The notes under the pieces: generated by a model
What the model was told of the DNA's origin: nothing
Database searches by the model: none
What the model saw: the letters and a program-made list of their open reading frames with translations, nothing else
Source: Dermanyssus gallinae
Lineage: Eukaryota > Arthropoda > Arachnida > Mesostigmata > Dermanyssidae
Length of the DNA: 64,000 nucleotides
Reading direction: 5' to 3'
Assembly (NCBI GenBank): GCA_003439945.1
Contig: QVRM01002491.1
Span: 372,001 to 436,000, forward strand
Part shown: positions 45,761 through 58,752 of the stretch, in pieces
How positions within the stretch are numbered: position 1 is the stretch's first letter
Layout: every line of letters begins with the position of its first letter
Position numbers and translations under genes: made by a program

Positions 45761-47169
45761 CTCTACACCTGTTCCTTTGACATCTGTCCAGGTTCCCGAG
45801 ATCTTTTATCTTCTTGTGCCACTGTATATGTGTTCGTAGTACGATATCTCTATCGTTGCTAATACTGTACGGGTCCGCTTGTGTCGTAGCATAATTTCCA
45901 CTCTAGATACGCATTTGAGCTTCCTCTGTTTTTTTTTTCAATATAAAACGTGTCTATAACCCTTGTCTGGGACTGGTATGAAGCTGGCGAATATTGACCT
46001 GGTATTTTTGCTAATTGCATTTGATTTTTTTGTGATATATTCTGTCATACTGAATATCTTTGTGGACCACGTGACATTCTTTTCACCAAGCGCCTAGCGA
46101 TTAACACAACCGCCTTAGATAAAAAGTATGAGTTCTTCTGTGAGGAACATTAACCAACCACCATTTCTATCAACTTCCGCCTGAACGACGGTATATCGAT
46201 ATATGTTAGCTTCGTAAACCTTTTGCTCAAACCGCGAGTAGCATTGCTTCCTTGTTAGATGGGTCGGCACTATCTCTGAGATACTTATGAGATTTATCTG
46301 CCGTAAATCATAAATAATTGAACAGCGTGTGCGTTGCACGCCCGAAGCTCTGAAGCGAAATATGGACAGTAGGTTTAAGTCTCTATTATATTCTGGTTCC
46401 CGGAGAATGCAGGCTTTCAGACTGTACCACTATCCAGTAACCCGGCGTTTGGAGCTTTGCTTGTTTGAACTGCGGCTTGTTTGAATCATTAGTTGTTAGG
46501 CGCCCAGCCTAGCGAAACATGTGATATAGATAAATTAGAGAAACAAAAGCCATCGATACAGAATAGTTGCAAGTAAACGATGTGGTACATATCCAAATGA
46601 AAATGTCTTACCAAATATTGTTGATGTACATTTCGAGTTTTGAGTCACGCGGTGCTGCGCTGTGGATACTGCTACGAGTAACACGCTTGCCCATCTAGCA
46701 CAAATTTGGCAGCTGCGCGGATCTGGTTGCTGTTGTTGTTACTGCTCTTGACCGGCATCGTGCGTAGCTGCGTTTAAGATAAGGCATTATATTATTTTTC
46801 GCTGACATGGCACACTGCAAGCCCTGCTTTTGTAGATCTACTTATTCTTTATGTAAATGTGTTCTTTATTCCAAAGAATTCAGTCAATAGTAGAGAGGAG
46901 AAGTCTCCAGCGATAAACAGTAGACACGTGCCAATCGCGTTGCTAGTAGTCAGCTTTAATTTAAAAAAGAAGAGCTTTGGGAGCAATTTTTCTATATTGC
47001 TGACGGAAATCCTCTTATTGCAGTGTTCCATGATGCAGACATCTTTGTAACGTGGGTAAACATTCACGCTTGCTATTAGTGCATGCAAAAACAAATTTGT
47101 ATTGCTTAAATTTATACCAAAATAGGTTTTTATAAAATCGTTTTATTCGAACAAAAAGGATAATTACAA
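45761..47169. other. Non-coding stretch, no gene seen
   Basis: No supported feature. The lower end may hold decayed 3' sequence of the mariner at 47170-47440. Confidence 0.5.
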
Positions 47170-47440
47170 CATACATTTAATCAGAAATGTCAGCATTAGA
47201 TTCGTCATCGACGGCAACTCTCCTCATATGATTCGACTTGAGGCGGAAAATGTGATTATCGGTTGGTGCAAAATCCGGAGAGTTCCGTGGGTGCTGAAGA
47301 ACCTCCCATTCGAGCTCTTGGAGTGCGGTGCGGACGACTTGTGCAGCACTTTACCTGGTGTTGTCCGAGACCGAACAAAATCCATAACTGTGGCTCCGTA
47401 ACAATTCGCCGGAGAAATCTGCATGCCCAGCTGAAAGTGA
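47170..47440 (-). pseudogene. Mariner transposase relic, second and third aspartate region
   Basis: On the minus strand the frame reads SDNTR-stop-SAAQVVRTAL, then LEWEVLQHPRNSPDFAPTDN and HIFRLKSNHM. This is the mariner D-N-A...S-P-D-L-A-P-S-D core, with 34 positions between the two aspartates (DD34D), counting the stop as one position. A stop codon replaces a residue just after the first of these motifs. The upstream domains are not recognisable. Confidence 0.8.
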
Positions 47441-47559
47441 TCTCCTCTATGGTCACTCTATATCGATCTTCAGCTTACATGACACAGTGCCAAGGACAGT
47501 GGCCACTTTAATGTCAAGTTTTGCAATTGAGAACTAAACCGGACAAATATTTCGCCGTC

Positions 47560-49490
47560 TAATAAGTGACGGAGGAACTGCGTCAACTCTCGAGAAGTAA
47601 AGCACCCGGGCCAGATGTAGTGAACATTTGCAGCAGGCAGCCACAATGATCGCACATTGGATCACGCTTTTCAATGGGTTGACTACCCACAGCGTGAAGA
47701 CAGCGCGTTATGGCACTTATTCCAAAGGGCAAGGGACCGAACCTTCTTCTTGGCGGGGTATTGTCATGAAAGGCTGCGCTAACAAACTGCTTGCTAGCCG
47801 CTCGTTTAACATTGTTCGTCAAGTACAAACATACATTACGATACTAACAACGTGGCCTCCGTGCGCAGAGGTCAATACTGACTGCACGTACAATACTTCT
47901 CGCAGATATCGAGCAGACCTAGTAAGAAACGGGCAGATTTTACACAGAGTATTTGTGGATTTCCGAGCCGCCTTTGATTAAGAACTCAAGTCCTGCTTAA
48001 GCTCGCCAAAATCAGGGTCCCAATACAAAGTGCTAAAGCCCAAGATCATCCTGGACGACGGTATAGCGGAACACAAAGCAAAAAACAAACGACAGGCTTT
48101 GCCCAGGGCAATAAGCTCAGCTTTTTTTCTCAGCTTCTCTCTCCTGGTAGCGGAGTTACCAACACGCATAGAGACCCGACATCCAGTTGTTAAAATAATT
48201 ATGCATGCCGACGATCTAGCCCTCCATAGTCGCAGCAGATATCATCTGCCACAGGCGCTGGCTATTTTGTCGTCGACTGTGAACGTAGTAGGCCTTGAAA
48301 TAAATATGCAGAAGACAGAGGCTATGAAGCTCAGGCACGCGGGCAGGCTGGCTGTGACCGATACACTTAGGTTAAATGGACAAGACCTAAACTATGTCAA
48401 TAAATTCACATATCTCGGTATCACCGTGACCCCCACAGCCAAGGCCTTCGCTCACACATAGAGGAGAGGTGCCGAAAAGCCTTGATCGCGGCGACAGCCT
48501 TTAAGAAGCTCCAATTGCGTCATAGAGGATCCAGCCTGTGTGGGCAAAGCTTAGCTCGGCCCAACTTGGTGCACCCGACTGGATGAAACCAGCTTTTTTG
48601 AAACGGGTACTGGGTTTACATACGCCAGCATACAACTGCCTCAAGTTTTTGCTGTGCGATACTTCACTACCTGTGGAACAGGTAGAAAAAAACAGTTTGA
48701 GCTCCCAGACACCCCCTCATACAGCGCGTTCGTATAGAGATCGTGAAGAGAATATGGCAGAGATCGACCCACATTTTTGTATGACAGATGCAATGGTTAG
48801 GTCAGAGTAGAATGCCGAGTCCGGTGACGTAGTGCATTCGCGTGTGCCTTGCAACCGGAGGAGACACATAAGTGCACGAGTTCGAGTCTCACCGTTGCAC
48901 ATTTTTATTCATGGGGTCCGTATTACGAAGCAATGCGAAAACAGTACCGTGAACGTTAAATGTTGGCTGAAGGTCAACCCGAAAAAAGTTTGTTTTAGGT
49001 CAGAGTGGAATGGCACGGGCAGAGCAAATAGGCACATAATCGCCCATTTTGTGCGCAGCAAAACGGGCGAATATGTGCCTAATTTAATTTAACGAATTTA
49101 AGTACCTCCTATGCCACTAAGACGCTTATAATGAGCACTGTGACACATGCGTTTGTGAATATTGTTATGGCATATGTGTAAGATATTATGGCAGTGAGTG
49201 CAATGCAGTCCCTCGCTAACAAGGATAGCACACAGCAATTTTAAATTTTAATATCACTACGGGGTGTACTGATATTGACCATACTACTGTACATTTGTAC
49301 GTGTGCGCATCTTATTGAGGACCACGTTGTAATGGCGATCGGTCTTAAGCCATCTAGCGTTTGGAACGAAGATGCACTCAAACTGACAAACGACCTTGGG
49401 AAGAAGCTTATTGAGGCCACAGCGGAGCCAAGATCGACCGCGTTACTCCGACATTTTAGCTACAGAGAGGCAACGACAAGATGATGTTGA
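47560..49490 (+). pseudogene. Decayed LINE, reverse transcriptase to C-terminal zinc region
   Basis: Plus-strand non-LTR element in several frames. EELRQLSRSKAPGPDVV is near 47573, VFVDFRAAFD (active-site motif A) near 47950, and IIMHADDLALHSRS (active-site motif C, His for Tyr) near 48200. INMQKTEAMKLRHAGRL and FTYLGITVTPTA follow, then EERCRKALIAAT and WAKLSSAQLGAPDWM. After the nested SINE the remnant CTDIDHTTVHLYVCAHLIED (near 49265-49320) looks like the C-terminal Cys/His region, and the frame ends at 49484. The clade is not determined. Fragments of a sister copy lie at 28.9-30.7 kb on the other strand. Confidence 0.8.
48797..49012 (+). repeat. tRNA-derived SINE nested in a LINE (copy 2)
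   Basis: The body at 48815-48994 has the same head (GCAACCGGAGGAGACA), a B-box-like AGTTCGAGTCTC and the same tail (GAAGCAATGCGAAAACAG, CAACCCGAAAAAAG) as copy 1. It is bounded by 18-bp direct repeats TTAGGTCAGAGTAGAATG and TTAGGTCAGAGTGGAATG (48797-48814, 48995-49012). The LINE sequence resumes after it, so the SINE inserted into the already present LINE. Confidence 0.88.
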
Positions 49491-51263
49491 GTAGTCACCG
49501 ACGCTCAATCAAGAATGGTATAGAAATAATGTAGATGAATTATATAATTAACATATTAGTAAATGTAATAATAAACCCTTGTTTAAAATAATTTTGAATA
49601 TTATTATTATTACTATTATTATTAATTTTGATCAATATATTTCACCGCCAACTGGAACAATCATCACGTCGACCGTTGTAAAGCACTTATGCCCAATCTC
49701 ATACATTCTTCTCTCTCGTGCTTTACTCCTTTGTTCCTCTCATCTTTGAAATCAGCATGTCAATTTTAGCGATGTGCGTGCATTTGATGAATGGAATACC
49801 TTACGGGGTTCTTCTTCTTACGACAGAAAAATTCAATTTAAGCGACGGTCTGTCTGTATCGGCTTTACAACGATCACAGGCACATCGACTGTCCACTGAT
49901 TTCCTTAGAAAGGATGCAGGCGTCGCAGGCAGACTTCGTTCGATCGAGTTTTGCAATTGCTTCTCTTCTTTGTTGGCGCCGTTGAGATTTCTCTCCCCGT
50001 TCGAGGATCGGGTGACGTCGCCGTGCCGCGACGGACAAGGGGTGATGCCCGGAGGGAAGAGGAGAGACAGTCAGGATAAACGTTTACCATTCCACGTATA
50101 CCTACGTATATTACGACGAGCTAGTAGTGTTTGCAATAGGTCTGACAAGGATTCCTGGAAACAAAGATGGCGGCGCCCAATGTGCTTAGCTTGCTGTTAG
50201 AACAAATCGTCTCATGAATGAGAAGAAGTGTACACAATTTACGTCTGAGCGTCAACCTCTCCCGATGCCCGGTGTGCGGATAAAATCCGCAGCACGCTAC
50301 TTGCGTTTGTCGATCCCGTGGCCCCAAACACTCTGCAAATTGGTCTGGTTCAGAGTTCCGACGTGAAGAAAAAATGCCTACATTTATTTGCGTGCAGGTT
50401 CGTTGTTTGCTGTGCCGTCTCAATTCGTCGTCTGTTTATTATAGTTGCAATTGTAACCGAAACGAATGTGGCACGTCAGAAGAAAAATAATGAGTTATAA
50501 ATAAGCCAACTCTTGATTTCTCAAAGAGTACGACCGTGGTTGGTTGTTTCTGAAAGTATTTAGGTCGATTCCCTGACCTGTTTTTAGAGGCAGCAAAATG
50601 TCTCAAATCACATTCGTTGTCACGCTGGGCGAGGTAACAGACCTACGTCTACTGTATGAGATTGCCGTGGAATGGTAAAGTATCCCAACGCACGGTCGGT
50701 AAAATAGCTGTATTATTCGAAATTTAGCTGTATAGACAGATAATGCGATTGCGCTCTTCGATCTTGTTGTTGTTCTTGCAGCAATTCTGCAATTCGTATC
50801 TAGTTAGATAGCCTTAGATAGATTAAACTAAAATAAAACGAGCCCTATGTCTTTAACTCCAGCAGAAGAGGGGTGTTTATTTTCTGCATAAGTATGCCGT
50901 TAAGTCGTGCCGTGGCTTTCTGCGTCCTAGAGGACAGATCATGCAGAAATTTGTCTTAGTTAGTAAGCTGGCGAGTAGTTAGTTATCGGTATCTCTTGCC
51001 TATCTAATTCGGCTTGCCTACCTAAATGTAATATAATTAGCTGCGTCCCTCTGATATTAGATTCCTAAGCGTGTAGCACTTAATAAGGTTGGAAATGGTG
51101 ATGGTGAGACTGCCACGTAATGTCTGAGACTTTAGTGCTCAGGAGTGTTGAAATATTTCGTCTTGTTTGCGCTTAGGTGACAGTTTAATTGTTTACTCGA
51201 GCCGAGTAAAATTAGCCTGTCATTAAATAGCTTTTCTAGGCTAGCATTGAAAGAACTGCGTAA

Positions 51264-51289
51264 ATATATATATATATATATATATATAT
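51264..51289. repeat. (TA)n microsatellite
   Basis: Uninterrupted TA repeat at the left edge of the CpG/triplet-rich stretch. Confidence 0.95.
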
Positions 51290-51693
51290 TCGTGTCGATG
51301 CACAAACATATGTTCAGATTCGTTCGAGAAAATGTACGCTGCTGATATTAACTGTTTGTGGATCTCGTCGGTGTGTTCTTCTTTTTCTTTTACGCTTTGC
51401 TTATCGCTGTCTCATTGATGATGACAACCATAGTTCCGGTTTTTCTGATCACGCGAATTGCCCCGTTACGTTCAATTCGATTCATCGTGGATACTTGGTG
51501 GCCACTAGAACAAGCCACACTTGTAACAAGCGTAGCTACTCTCTCTTTCTTCTCTTGTCGTAGACATTCACCTCGTCCCTTGCCCCCCATCGGCTACGAC
51601 TTGTCCGACTGTCGACAAACCTCTGAGGTCACGTCTATGATGGTGTTATTGTCGTTGTCGTCGTCGTCGGTGACCTCACGGTCTTCACTCGAT

Positions 51694-51714
51694 GGGGGGG
51701 GGGGGGGGAGGGGG
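51694..51714 (+). repeat. Poly-G run
   Basis: Fifteen G, one A, then five G, a sequence able to form stacked G structures and prone to sequencing length errors. Confidence 0.9.
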
Positions 51715-52102
51715 CGACAGCAGTCGAGCCCCCGCAGCAACACATAACCTCACGGGGCTGACCCGGCTTGATGTACCTCGATGGCGCTCGTTCGTATACG
51801 TTGCGTGATCATTGGTCGTTGTAGTTGCAGTTGTAGTGGCGCGCGAGTAGTCAAAATCGTCGAATCGACAGAAGACGCTCCCCTGGATGGTGGCGGCATC
51901 TGCCTACTGCCGTGGGGCGGCCTGTCTGGCCCCGCCGGCTGGCCTCCTTCCCTGAAGTCGATCATGAAGTAATGATGGTTCAATTGCCGGCTATGTTGGT
52001 TCCGCAGGTCTGTAACTGCAGGCGATGTTGGCACGGTGACTTTTACCGTCACCGCCACAACCGCTTGTCGCCGCTGCCGCCGTCGCCGCCGATTCAGCTA
52101 CT

Positions 52103-52122
52103 ACTGCTGCTGCTGCTGCTGC
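52103..52122 (+). repeat. (CTG)n triplet run
   Basis: About six CTG repeats; the leucine-rich frame here is a product of the repeat. Confidence 0.9.
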
Positions 52123-55100
52123 GTCAGCCGCAGCCGTAGTAGCTGGATTCATCCCTCTCCATTTGGCCCTTTCCTACGGTGGCCAGCGTGGCGTGGTCGT
52201 CTTCGACCCTCACCGTGAGCATCGCAGTGGATCCCGCCGGTCGAGGTGGGATGCGGCACGTCCGACGTTGCCGGCCCCGTCATTACAGTCGGCAGATCGA
52301 CGACAGGCGGTAGACAAACGTGGTACGACGTGATGACCGACGCCAGCCTGTGACGGCGATAATCACAGTGGCGGGAGGCCCCATTGACTGTCAGGCATTG
52401 GCCAGCGTTCGTTGAGCTCCAGCAAAGACCGGTCGGTTGGCCAGTTGGTCAAACGATCAGCGGTAATTCGGTGAGCGATAGCCACGACGTTTCACTGTTC
52501 TGCTGTTGGTGGTGCGGGTAGTGGTATGCATGTTGGTGAATTGGGATGTTGCTGTGGCTGCTGTCATCCCGCGTCGTGCGACGTACAAATAGTAAACAGG
52601 TGTGCGTGTGTATAAATAAATAAATGCAAACGGCTGCACCATCGACGACCGCACAATGTGGTGCGGTGTGGTGTTGCCACTACTTCGCCTACTCCCCCTG
52701 CGATGGCGCCACTGAGGGAAACACACAATCGAATGCATAAGCTTTCGTTGTTATTGTAGTTGCTATTGTTGCGGTGGCCGTAGTGGTTAGGAGTGGTATG
52801 TGGCTGTGATGTGTTATTCTCTACTGGAAGGCCGGGAGGGAATACACAGGCGCCTGTGGAAAACGCCATCAACAACGCCAATGACGGCGAGGTCCCCCAG
52901 AAAGGCGTCGGCAGTTGACGTGGCCGACGACGCAAAAGAACGAAAAACAAACCGACCGACCAAAAAGAGGCCGGTACAACTTGGATGAAGTGAGCAATAG
53001 TCAGCAACAACGACGCCGGCTGTAAAACAACTAATGACAAAGAGTAGTATTGGCAGTAGCGCCAACGCCAGTTACATAACAATAGCGACAAGAACAGTGA
53101 CAACAACAACAACATCAGAAGTCGAAGCTTGACAATAACATCAGAAGTATTTGTTGTAGTATTTCGTTCGTTAATGAATCAGTTTGTTGCGTTTTTGCGC
53201 GGACGCACTTCAGGATGGTGTTTGTTACCTGGTTGCGACCGAAGAATATGTGTGTGCTCATCTAGATATGCGTGCTTGTTGTTATGTTGCGTGTTCTGGT
53301 TTGATGTTCCACAGCTGTGTCTATGAGCCATGTAATAGGACGAATTTTTTTGGCGCATTGTATTTTTATCTAGCTTTGCGCATGTAGTGTCGACATGGAG
53401 CTCGTGTACAGCATTCGTATTTGTTGAGATGTGAAAATGTATGCGAGTAGCACACTAAAACTCAGTTAAAAGGATACGCGGCATTATCAACAGAAGCAGT
53501 AGCACTAACAAGAGTTGCACAGAAAACAAGAATATGACAGTCTCAGTGCGACTGTGACAAAGTGTCGTACGTTAGAAGAATAATGTCGTAGTTGTTCTTT
53601 TATTATTGCTGCCTCTAATGCTGGCATCCACTGCGAGATTATCTAAACGTTTCGGGTCAAAGTTGAGGCGCAAACTAACTCAAGCCAAGAGGATGAGACG
53701 AGGATGAGGCTCAGGCAGTCTGTTCGGTTCACGCGCTGGCTCGGAGCGCGCGCCTCTACCGCTATAACTAGTAACACAATTCGATGAACGAAGTTCGACA
53801 AAAAGAGGGTACTCTTGAGACTGCCGAAGCGGTCTTCCTATTCTCGAACACCCGACTTAAATGCAGGGGACTCGACCGCTTGACCTTACTGGGACGACGG
53901 GTGGACGTGTCGTCGCGCACGTGCGGGGTCGATGCATCAAACAAAGGTAAAAAAGATAGGACTTTAACCTTTTGCCAAAAGGCATCGTTATGCTGCGGAG
54001 CTCTCAGACTACGTTGTCCATGATGTAGCACTCGACCGGAGGCTTGATAAAAGAAACGTTCCGGTCAAGGCGAGAGCAATACTTTATTACTCTTTGATGA
54101 TCCGTGGATTTCCATGATCAACTAGCCAGATTCGGATTGCACTGGTTACGTGTTGCTTGTTGTTGTTATTGTTGCTCACGTCGCCGCGTTGCTGTTCAGG
54201 ACGTTTTGTAAATAGGACCGGCAGGTTGCTCTGAGCGGTACAATCTTTAGATAGGCGTGTGTTTAAGCGCTCCTATGTGTTTGTTTTCTGCCGTTGTCGA
54301 CTCAGTGTTACGTCGTCGAACTACACGATCAATCTTCACTTACAAATACATACATGTTTGTTGTTTCAGAAGGCGGTTGTATTCGATCCGGCGCGGCTAC
54401 CCGGCGAACTTCCGGGTTCTCGCTAATGCGTGAGTAAGTTAGTCATTGGCTTGGGAGAGTATCTAAACGAGTGATACATCTCCGACTCTGAATAGCATCG
54501 AAGTGGCAGCAGCAGTGGAAATAGTTAGTAATGGTAGAAGTTTACTATCATGGTTACTCCTACGACTACCCTCGACTCAACTAGTGGCCGTGAATGTGAA
54601 AGTAAGCAGCGAGCGTACCGAGCCCATACGGCTACGTGAGGCGGCCGCCTTATGATACATGACGTCGTGTGACAGCGACAAGAAGACGTGACTCAGCCTC
54701 ACACAGCCGGCTGGCAATCTTCTAGCCTGTGCGTGCCGCCCTGCGTGGCACTACTATTAGTATTGGCGGCCGCGACAGCAGTAATAATAAAAGCTATCCT
54801 AGTTAGGCCAGCGCCGGCTGTGCAGTGGTGATTACATGGTGGAGCAACGGAGAGAGATGTTGGCACATGAGAAAGAGGACTGATTTAGGCGAGATAGACG
54901 GAGCGGCAGGGCGTGCGCACTACTGTTAATGGAGACCCTCTCATCGGGTAACGTTAAAGTGTCTATCGTCGCCGGTTGACGTGGCTAGCCTTAGCGTGCC
55001 TCGTGTGGTGAATGGTGATCGTAGGACCGTTGATCTCAGGAGATCTGCTTGTCGTTGCTCTCAGGATACCTGCTTTGCTCTGCTCTCAGGATTACTTCAG

Positions 55101-57925
55101 ATGCACACATACGGCATGCCTGTGTGTATACGCGTGTACTCCAAACTTTGCGCCGCCGCCGCTGCGTCCGCTGGCCAAATGGTAACGCCGTACGCTGAGC
55201 GTGGAGGTTGTGGGCTATTTTGTTTCTGCGGTGCGGTTTGTGGTTCTGGTTGATTAGTCACGCCTATTCGGTGCGTGTCTGAGTGTATATGTGTCTCTCG
55301 CTCTCCCAAATATGCTTTTGACGTCTTTGTGTGTGTACGTTGGTATATGTTTTGTGGTGACCGGTACTTCGTCTGTTACAAGTAGGCGACTTCGTCGAGA
55401 GGGCGAACTCACGACCTTACCAAAGACCTGGAACCGGCCTGCATCTATATCTACGGTATCGATGGATAAACGAGCGGGGCTAACGAACAATGCCAATTAA
55501 TGGTGAAGATGACGGTGACGCTGGCAGAGCCAGTCAATGAACGGATAAATCACTCAATGATTAAAGAAAGTGCTGCTGTAATCAATGGCCTTTGCCGTCG
55601 GCGTGGCAATGTTGTGCGGGTGTAGTTAGTCAGTGTGAACGCATCATGTAAACGACAATAGCCGAGTGCTTCGCTCACTTCGACGAATCAGCCGTCGCTA
55701 GATACCAATGCCAATCGTAGGTATTCCGGAATGGCGCAGCTTTAGACGGCAGAACTTCTTCTTGTGCCGATTTTCGAGGGTCAGAAATGAGCGCGTGACA
55801 TCATTTTGTTCTTGCACAAGTGTCTACTAGAATATCTTCCAAGCAGTGTCCTGCTCTTGCCCGGTACAAGTTGTGCCCGTTTGAGACAGCAAAAACATAC
55901 AGAAGCGAAGTGGTCGACTATGCGGAACTGGTAAGTGCCGCTCGTGAAATACCTAGACAGCCGTTACTTTGCTTAGCGATATGCCTACATACCTGGTCGG
56001 TTTAGACTGGTCTTGTCATGCCGGCAGTAAAACCAACGGCGCGCAAACAATAACTTTTTAAAAATAATTTTATTGTGTCCTGTAGTTTGTCTAGAATTAA
56101 GAGTACTTTTAGAGAAACAATTTTTTTACTTCGTGCTACTTACTGCGCTTCTGAAAGACCAACGATGTCTTATTACCGCAGTCATGACAAAGTATGGCAA
56201 TAGGGCTTAAGGCTCCTAGGAGGTTATTTTGACAAAAGCCTGTAAATAAGAGTTTGTATCGGCATGTCTTGCTACATTGTCGTTGAGTTTTGTTAAATTA
56301 GATTATGACTTTTGTATCGTATTAAGTTTTGGAAGGAAATTGCGGAACAGTTTTAAGATTTAGTGAAATTAACCTCACGAGAAAACGAGTTTGGCGAATA
56401 CAATTTATCGTTTTTAACGTGACCTTGGAGGAGATCCTAACCATACGCTTTCCACCAATCGCAGTGTATCACGGCCTTGCGATTAAGGCGGCGGGAGAGG
56501 AAACCGAAATAGCCTAAAGCGTGGCTATCCAGATGCGGAAGCAGAAAACGCCAGATTATATTACAGCAAACATATATATTGTTGTACGGATAACTAACTT
56601 TTCTATAGCCTGCAGTTCTAGCTGAAATACGATGGAATTTTGTCTATATAGTATATTTCATAATCCCGGGAAAACCGAATAATAGGCGAAAATCGGGGAA
56701 TGGAAACGATAGCCGACGACTATGGCAAAACGAATCATAATAATTAATAAACTACATCGAAGGAGTTTTAGCTGTGACTTATTCAGAGATAATACTAGAA
56801 AAACTGCTTTTTTACTAAGGGTTAACTAAGCTGAATAACTAAAAGGTAAAAACAGTGTTTAAATTGAAACGATAGCTTGCCGACAACAAGCATTTGTGGT
56901 GTCATATCTTACAGCTTCTATTAGTAACTTTCTTATCATGTCTTTTGGCACACCTCTAATATTACATAATTTGCTTATCAGAAATATGCGGCTATCGGAT
57001 TCGTGCTACCCAGCCTTTTGATTTAATTATTGATAGGTTTCATTGCATATCATTTTTTTTCCTTTTTACCTGCAATATATGTTTGTGTTGCGTTTGGATT
57101 CTTCTTTATGTGAGTAGGTATTTCATAAAACATATGTTTTTTTACCGTCCATGTAGATAGTAAATGCCGAAAAGGACTTCGGAATGCGGTTTTAAGCGTT
57201 TTTTTCTAGAAACACTGTTTTCACCTTGTCTGTCTTAGGTAGACCATTGTCTATTACAACGCTATCTGAAGTATATTGTAGGTCAGATTCTGTATAACTA
57301 TTAGTGTGAAATAGCTAATAGCCCAGAGGGCTTCAGAGATGACACACCGAGCGCTAGAGTTGTTGTGACAGACACTGCCTTCGCATATGGGCGATGTCGC
57401 ATATAATAGCTAAGGCGTTCGTTTTGCACCGACGTATAAAAAAGCTCTTTAACAACGTTAGCTGTGATGATATGATAGGAACGTTTACGTACCGTTAATT
57501 AATAGGGTTTGAACAACAGCAACCGGCTGTTGAAGAATTAAGGCGAGAACAACATCAACAGTAAAAAGGCCAACCGGTTATGGTTACAGCAATGCTTATT
57601 CAAAAAACGAATGCAGCTATTGATGGCCCTGTTTCTACAAAACGAAGTTTTATATTTTGACTTAAAAAAATCACACACTTAGAATTTCAAATTGTGTTAG
57701 GCAATGTGAAGTAATCAACTAGATATTGCCAAAACATTATATATATAAGGTGAAATTGTTTTTAAATTTTTTCATTCGAATCTAAGAAGGAGGTAAGCCG
57801 TATCCCACTTCAGGCGCAGTTCAGACAGCCGTATCATCGGAAAATGATGGTGAAGCTATATGGTTAATGAGACATGTGGGTTCAGCATTGACTTACGAAA
57901 AACTAAACCAGTAATTCGTTTCTAA

Positions 57926-58006
57926 AAACCGACTTTAGGTTTTAAGTTGGTTAAACCGACTTTAGGTTTTAAGTTGGTTAAACCGACTTTAGGTTTTAAG
58001 GTTGGT
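57926..58006. repeat. Tandem repeat, 27-bp unit, three copies
   Basis: Units start AAACCGACTTTAGGTTTTAA and end TTGGTT at 57926, 57953 and 57980. The third has an inserted G near its end. No spacers, so it is not a CRISPR array. Confidence 0.93.
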
Positions 58007-58067
58007 GAATTCGCATTACGATAATCGTATCACGAATCGAATCATAAAACTACCATAATGATATCTG

Positions 58068-58180
58068 TAGAGTGTACATTCTTGTGGATGTTCTACGTTG
58101 ACCGTAATGCTAGTAACCGCAATCATATTGTACATTCTCGTGGCTGTTTTTTGCGTTGACCGTAATACAAAGTTTGTAAT
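58068..58180. repeat. Diverged direct repeat, about 70-bp period
   Basis: TGTACATTCTTGTGG...GTTGACCGTAATGC and TGTACATTCTCGTGG...GTTGACCGTAATAC are two diverged copies, with flanking CAACRAGTGTCC repeats downstream to about 58255. Confidence 0.75.
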
Positions 58181-58347
58181 GATCATTATTTGAGCACGCG
58201 CAACAAGTGTCCAATAAAATGCTCATTATGGCTTGGCAGACGCAACGAGTGTCCGTTCTTGCATCGAATTGTTATCTTAATTCGTCTAAATTATCGTGAA
58301 TAGAAAGTGCGTTGGGCCAAATAGACAGCTTGATTAAGGACATTTGC

Positions 58348-58350
<3 letters not shown>

Positions 58351-58377
<27 letters not shown>
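58351..58377. repeat. (TA)n tract beside MITE
   Basis: TA repeat at the left edge of the small inverted-repeat element. Confidence 0.9.
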
Positions 58378-58384
<7 letters not shown>

Positions 58385-58752
58385 CCAGAATTCGTCCAAC
58401 GAACTTTGAGGTCTAGTACAACTCGGCAAAGAATTACTTTTTTCGAGAGAAGAGAACAAAGGGGCAAAAATGTCTTCTTTTGGGGTGAGAGCGAAATTAT
58501 TAAAAGTGGTTGTATCAAGCTTTTTATCCTGACATAGCTTTACTAAATCTGTGATTGCGAGAGCGTCGGTCATCCTATCGACAAACCAAATTCTGCATCT
58601 GTTGTAAGTCAGCTCAAAGCAGAACAAGTATTGCATTAAAGATAGTTCGCTCAGTTAACATTTTTATAAGACATTTCAGGTCCCTAGTTTTAGCGATTTT
58701 TTCAACGAGTTGTACTGGATCCCGAAGTTTGTTAGTCGAATTCTGGGATACC

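Larger units (their letters stand above)
49491..57925. other. 8.4-kb transposon-poor stretch without a supported gene
   Basis: No transposase, reverse transcriptase or conserved protein motif was seen on either strand. Part of it (about 51.3-55.7 kb) is richer in CpG and in CGT, CTG and CAA triplets than the rest, with a run of 15 G at 51694-51708 and (CTG)n at 52103-52122. (TA)n occurs at 51264-51289. Long frames in this part are low in complexity and occur on both strands, so I do not call them genes. It could hold a promoter and untranslated first exon, or long-intron sequence, of a gene whose coding exons lie outside. Confidence 0.45.

Noticed and set aside
51358..52218. Overlapping frames of 60-129 codons on both strands, including a leucine-rich one
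   Set aside because: They arise from CGT/CTG triplet runs and general GC richness; no known motif, no splice structure, and both strands look equally open.
52564..53115. 183-codon minus-strand frame with hydrophobic N-terminus
   Set aside because: Low-complexity Leu/Ser/Thr content from CAA and CAG-type repeats, no recognisable domain, and a competing frame on the other strand.
54981..55500. Frames on both strands with Ala/Val/Gly-rich product
   Set aside because: Open on both strands because of GC-rich composition; no motif identified.
57926..58006. CRISPR-like array
   Set aside because: Units are contiguous with no spacers, and the DNA is eukaryotic.
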